DNA of 8,379 nt from JBOHCT01 sp050699055 (lineage in GTDB: Bacteria; Actinomycetota; Actinomycetes; Streptosporangiales; JBOHCT01): positions 1 through 8,379 of the forward strand of contig JBOHCT010000189.1 in the NCBI GenBank assembly GCA_050699055.1. Reading direction: 5' to 3'. The notes beneath the pieces were generated by a model, which saw nothing but the letters and a program-made list of their open reading frames with translations, was not told where the DNA came from and made no database searches. Numbering within the stretch: the first letter of the stretch is position 1; every line of letters starts with the position of its first letter. A program made the position numbers and the translations under genes. This document shows positions 5,689-8,379 of the stretch, piece by piece.

Positions 5689-7095
5689 TTACCAGGACCG
5701 CGGCTTCCCGTGGTGGTAGAGCCACACGTCGAAGAGGTGATCGAGGTTCTTCCCCGACACCCGCTCGGCGAGCGCGATGAAGTCGTCGGTCGTGGCGGTC
5801 CCGTAGCGGTGCTCACGAACCCACGAGCGCAGGATGCGGAAGAACGCGTGTCCGCCGACCCGCTCACGGAGAGCCTGCAACGTCATCGCGCCGCGGGCGT
5901 AGACAGAGGGGCCGAAGAGGTCGAGCTGCCCCGGGTCGCCCGGCGGCGGGCCCCAGAACGCCGCGTCCTTCCCCTGGGCGTACAGCTTGTGGAAGATCTC
6001 GGCGGGGGACGGCCCGCCGGTGTGCGCGGTCCACAGCCATGAGGCGTAGGTCGCGAAGCCTTCGTTGAGCCACGCGTCCCGCCACGTTGCGGGCGTCACC
6101 GCATCGCCGAACCATTGATGGCCGAGCTCATGGGCGATCATGCCGCTGCTCGGCGGGCCAGAGTAGGCCGGCCGGGTCTGCGTCTCCATGGCGTAGCCGA
6201 GATTGGCGTCATCGACGATCGCCCCGGTGGTCCGGAACGGGTACGGGCCAAAGAGCGTGGCGAAGTAGTCGACGACCGCGCGGGTCGTGTCGTAGACACT
6301 CGTGGACTCTTCTGCGACGTCGGAGTCGACGGCGACGTAGACGGGGACACCGCCGTCGGTACGGCCACGCTGGACGGCGAACTTCCCGATGGTCACGGTC
6401 GAGAGGTACGTCGACATCGGCGCCGACTCCACCCAGACGAACGTCCTCTCACCGTGCCGCGTGCGCTTGGCGGCCAGCCTCCCGTTCGCGACCGCGGTCT
6501 TCCCCGCTGGAACGGTGACGCGGAACCGGTAGCTCGCCTTGTCTGTCGGGTGGTCGTCACACGGATACCAGGTAGGCGCGGCGTTCGGCTCGTCGGCGAC
6601 GAACGTCCCGTCGTCGGTGGCGTGCCAGCCGAACGGCGCCCCGAACGGACCCTTGATCGCGTGTGGGGTGCCGGCGTAGGCGACGGTCACCAGAAACGAC
6701 GCGCCCTCCTGGATCCCTCGAGCGGGCCTGACCGCGAGCTCCTGACCGTGGCGGGAGAAGCGAGCGGGCTCGCCGTCGACCGTCAGGCTGCTGATGGGCG
6801 GTCCGCGGTAGTCGAGGTCGAGCCGGGAGAGGTCCTGGGACGCGACCGCGCGGATGCGGGTCACGGCGTCGAGGCGGGGGGACGGAGGGTCGTAGCGCAA
6901 GGTGATGTCGTAGTGGCGCACATCGTAGCCGCCGTTGCCAGCGAGCGGCAGGTACGGATCGCCGACACCGGGTGCGCCCACGGAGAACCGGCCGCCGGGG
7001 CGGGCGGAAGCCGGCGCGGATGCGATCAGGCAGACGGACAGCACCGCGATGATCGTCCCGAGCAGGCGAAGACGGGGACGCCGTGGGCGAGGCAT
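5689..7095 (-). CDS. secreted M1-family zinc metallopeptidase (aminopeptidase)
   Basis: A 468-residue secreted zinc peptidase of family M1. The signal peptide has an Arg-rich start (MPRPRRPRLRLL), a hydrophobic core and a likely cleavage after ASA at residue 31. The catalytic centre is HELGH (322-326), followed after 18 residues by the third ligand E345 in WLNEGF. The probable transition-state Tyr is Y399 in SVYARGA. The exopeptidase GxMEN motif appears as GYAMETQT (300-307), with Thr replacing Asn. The protein is short for M1 and ends soon after the catalytic domain, so it lacks the large helical C-terminal domain of aminopeptidase N. The start is ATG at 7095, set by GGGAGG 8 nt upstream. 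A longer reading frame from 7167 would put 24 poorly fitting residues before the signal peptide. It probably releases amino acids from external peptides. Confidence 0.9.
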   Translation of the reverse strand: MPRPRRPRLRLLGTIIAVLSVCLIASAPASARPGGRFSVGAPGVGDPYLPLAGNGGYDVRHYDITLRYDPPSPRLDAVTRIRAVASQDLSRLDLDYRGPPISSLTVDGEPARFSRHGQELAVRPARGIQEGASFLVTVAYAGTPHAIKGPFGAPFGWHATDDGTFVADEPNAAPTWYPCDDHPTDKASYRFRVTVPAGKTAVANGRLAAKRTRHGERTFVWVESAPMSTYLSTVTIGKFAVQRGRTDGGVPVYVAVDSDVAEESTSVYDTTRAVVDYFATLFGPYPFRTTGAIVDDANLGYAMETQTRPAYSGPPSSGMIAHELGHQWFGDAVTPATWRDAWLNEGFATYASWLWTAHTGGPSPAEIFHKLYAQGKDAAFWGPPPGDPGQLDLFGPSVYARGAMTLQALRERVGGHAFFRILRSWVREHRYGTATTDDFIALAERVSGKNLDHLFDVWLYHHGKPRSW

Positions 7096-7103
7096 GCCCC
7101 GAT

Positions 7104-7109
7104 CCTCCC
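7104..7109 (-). promoter_or_regulatory. ribosome binding site that fixes the M1 peptidase start
   Basis: GGGAGG on the minus strand lies 8 nt before the ATG at 7095-7093. This ATG directly precedes a normal signal peptide, so it is preferred over the in-frame start at 7167. Confidence 0.75.
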
Positions 7110-7147
7110 GAAGCTCGGCGTGCGGGATCAACGCCGCGCGACAGAGT

Positions 7148-7186
7148 TGTGGACGGTCCGTGATCACGGAGCGAGCCTGTGGACCA
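7148..7186. promoter_or_regulatory. palindrome flanked by repeated TGTGGAC, candidate operator
   Basis: Upstream of the peptidase gene, TCCGTGATCACGGA (7157-7170) is a perfect 14-bp palindrome. TGTGGAC occurs on both sides (7148-7154 and 7178-7184), 30 bp apart, or about three helical turns. Read on the minus strand these become CCGTCCACA and TGGTCCACA, which match the actinobacterial DnaA-box consensus TTGTCCACA at 7 and 8 of 9 positions. The site is 53-91 nt upstream of the start codon, where an operator would be expected. No regulator gene is adjacent. Confidence 0.4.
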
Positions 7187-7245
7187 CGGCTCAGCGGAAA
7201 CGGTGCCGCAGGAGTCGCCGTTGACCCCGCGACACCGCGCTCGTA

Positions 7246-7264
7246 CCCCCACCCGCCCCGCCCC
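7246..7264 (-). other. G-quadruplex motif downstream of hppD
   Basis: On the minus strand the sequence reads GGGGCGGGGCGGGTGGGGG: four G-runs of at least three joined by single-base loops. It lies 4 nt beyond the palindromic element at 7269-7326 and about 90 nt after the hppD stop. Because hppD is transcribed from this strand's sense, the G-rich sequence would be in the RNA. It is also about 150 nt upstream of the peptidase start. Confidence 0.7.
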
Positions 7265-7265
7265 G

Positions 7266-7329
7266 CGCCGATCTTGAGGTTATCGGTGGGTTACTCCCGG
7301 GTAAGGGCCCGATAACTTCAAGATCGGCG
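7266..7329 (-). repeat. palindromic 3'-end element, copy B
   Basis: Arms 7266-7286 and 7309-7329 pair at 20 of 21 positions. An inner palindrome (TTACTCCCGGGTAA, 7291-7304) has the same centre. It begins 24 nt after the hppD stop in the direction of hppD transcription. The core 7269-7326, read on the minus strand, matches copy A at 51 of 58 positions. No U-tract follows; a G-quadruplex motif does. It is probably an oriented terminator-like or mRNA 3'-end element. Confidence 0.85.
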
Positions 7330-7353
7330 GGCAAGGTCCGGTCAGGGGGCCGC

Positions 7354-8379
7354 TCAGAGGTTGCCGCGTTCCGCCTGCGCGCGCTCGATCGCCTCGAACA
7401 GCGCCTTGAAGTTGCCCTTACCGAAGCCCATGGACCCGTGCCGCTCGATGAGCTCGAAGAACACAGTCGGCCTGTCCTGTACGGGCGTGGTGAAGATCTG
7501 CAGCAGGTACCCGTCCTCGTCTCGGTCGGCGAGGATCCGCTGCTCCCGCAGCGTGTCCAGCGGGACCCGCGTTTCACCGACCCAGTCACCGAGCGTGTCG
7601 TAGTAGGTGTCGGGTGCCCCGAGGAACGTCACACCGGACTCCCGCATCGCGCGGACCGTCTCGACGATGTCGTCGACCTGCAGCGCGATGTGCTGGACAC
7701 CGGCGCTGCCGTAGAACTCGAGGTACTCGTCGATCTGTGACTTCTTCTTGCCGGGCGCCGGCTCGTTGATCGGGAACTTGACCTTGCGCGAGCCGTCCGC
7801 GACCACCTTCGACATCAGCGCGGAGTACTCCGTGGCGATGTCGTCGCCGACGAACTCCTTCATGTTCGTGAAGCCCATGACCCGGTTGTAGAAGCCGACC
7901 CACTCGTCCATCGTGCCGAGCTCGACGTTGCCCACGCAGTGGTCGACCGCCAGGAAGTAGGGCCGCTCAGGCGGCGGCACGATCGGGTCGCGGGCGACGA
8001 ACCCGGGCAGGTACGCCCCCTCGTACGCGGTCCTGTCGATCAGCGAGTGGCGTGTCTCGCCGTACGTCTTGATCGCCGCGCGCACGACCTTGCCGCGGTC
8101 GTCGTCCACGATGTGCGGTTCCTCGAGACCCTCCGCGCCGCGCGAGACGGCGTACCGGTACGCCCGCTCCACGTCCGGCACCCGCAGCGCCAGGTCGACG
8201 ACACCGTCGCCGTGGTCGGCCACGTGGCGGCCGAGGTCGGTTCCGGCCGTGACCGGCCCCCGGAACACGAACCGCGCGTTCCCCGACTCGAGGACGTACG
8301 CGGCCTCGTCCCTGTGTCCCGTCTCGGGGCCGGCGTAGGCGACACACCGCATGCCGAACGCCGTCGAGTAGTAGTGGGC
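7354..8379 (-). CDS. hppD: 4-hydroxyphenylpyruvate dioxygenase, N-terminus outside window
   Basis: The visible 341 residues are the C-terminal bulk of HppD, the non-haem Fe(II) enzyme that turns 4-hydroxyphenylpyruvate into homogentisate in tyrosine breakdown. The reading frame is open to the right edge, where it reads AHYYSTAFGMRCVAYAGPE, a typical HppD segment. The ATG at 8352 is therefore internal, and I estimate 40-60 residues are missing. The three iron ligands are present: His at 7939-7941 (VDHCVGN), His at 7690-7692 (VQHIALQ) and Glu at 7453-7455 (FFELIERHG). The C-terminal GFGKGNFKALFEAIERAQ is also characteristic. No key residue is missing in the visible part. The promoter lies outside the window. 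A palindrome and a G-quadruplex motif follow the stop, and hmgA or other tyrosine-pathway genes are not visible here. Confidence 0.97.
   Translation of the reverse strand, partial: AHYYSTAFGMRCVAYAGPETGHRDEAAYVLESGNARFVFRGPVTAGTDLGRHVADHGDGVVDLALRVPDVERAYRYAVSRGAEGLEEPHIVDDDRGKVVRAAIKTYGETRHSLIDRTAYEGAYLPGFVARDPIVPPPERPYFLAVDHCVGNVELGTMDEWVGFYNRVMGFTNMKEFVGDDIATEYSALMSKVVADGSRKVKFPINEPAPGKKKSQIDEYLEFYGSAGVQHIALQVDDIVETVRAMRESGVTFLGAPDTYYDTLGDWVGETRVPLDTLREQRILADRDEDGYLLQIFTTPVQDRPTVFFELIERHGSMGFGKGNFKALFEAIERAQAERGNL

Noticed and set aside
7027..7035. Possible lipoprotein signal (LSVC) in the M1 peptidase leader
   Set aside because: The residue before Cys is Val rather than Gly, Ala or Ser, and a good signal peptidase I site (ASA) follows.
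7096..7167. Upstream start for the M1 peptidase at 7167
   Set aside because: It would put 24 residues before the signal peptide and lacks a ribosome binding site; the ATG at 7095 has both features right.
8350..8352. ATG at 8352 as the start of hppD
   Set aside because: The frame stays open to the edge and encodes typical HppD sequence before this Met, so it is internal.

Overview
The window is high-GC DNA (roughly 70% by eye) with dense genes, frequent GTG/TTG starts and Ala/Arg/Gly/Val-rich proteins. It looks like a chromosomal segment of an actinomycete. The gene content (a MoxR-type ATPase with a VWA partner, FIST, ROK, a secreted M1 peptidase and HppD) fits the Streptosporangiales/Streptomyces side of Actinomycetota, but I cannot place it more precisely. 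No rRNA, tRNA, CRISPR, transposase or phage gene was seen.

Layout. Positions 1-1778 (minus strand) hold a two-gene unit. A MoxR/ChlI-like AAA+ ATPase is followed by the start of its presumed VWA-domain partner, which runs off the left edge. A perfect 16-bp inverted repeat separates the two. A 197-bp divergent region (1779-1975) follows. Then, on the plus strand, a FIST-domain ligand sensor (1976-3157) overlaps by 4 nt with a ROK-family sugar kinase (3154-4200). Threonine ammonia-lyase with a C-terminal ACT domain comes next (4318-5532, plus). It converges on a secreted M1 metallopeptidase (5689-7095, minus) across a 156-bp gap with a compact hairpin. The right end carries 4-hydroxyphenylpyruvate dioxygenase (7354-8379, minus), complete at its C-terminus but missing its N-terminus.

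How the genes relate. The AAA+/VWA pair is a familiar chaperone-like unit in which the ATPase remodels a client with help from the VWA protein. FIST and ROK are translationally coupled and probably form a sensing and sugar-phosphorylation pair. IlvA (threonine to 2-oxobutyrate), the secreted peptidase and HppD (tyrosine breakdown) all deal with amino acids or peptides, but each looks like a separate transcription unit.

The most notable non-coding feature is a pair of 58-bp palindromic elements (4216-4273 and 7269-7326). They lie 15 and 24 nt after the stop codons of the ROK gene and hppD. They are more alike when both are read in the direction of the upstream gene (51/58 identical) than when read on the same strand (45/58). 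This points to an oriented 3'-end element family. The hppD copy is followed, on the transcribed-sense strand, by a four-run G-quadruplex motif with one-base loops.
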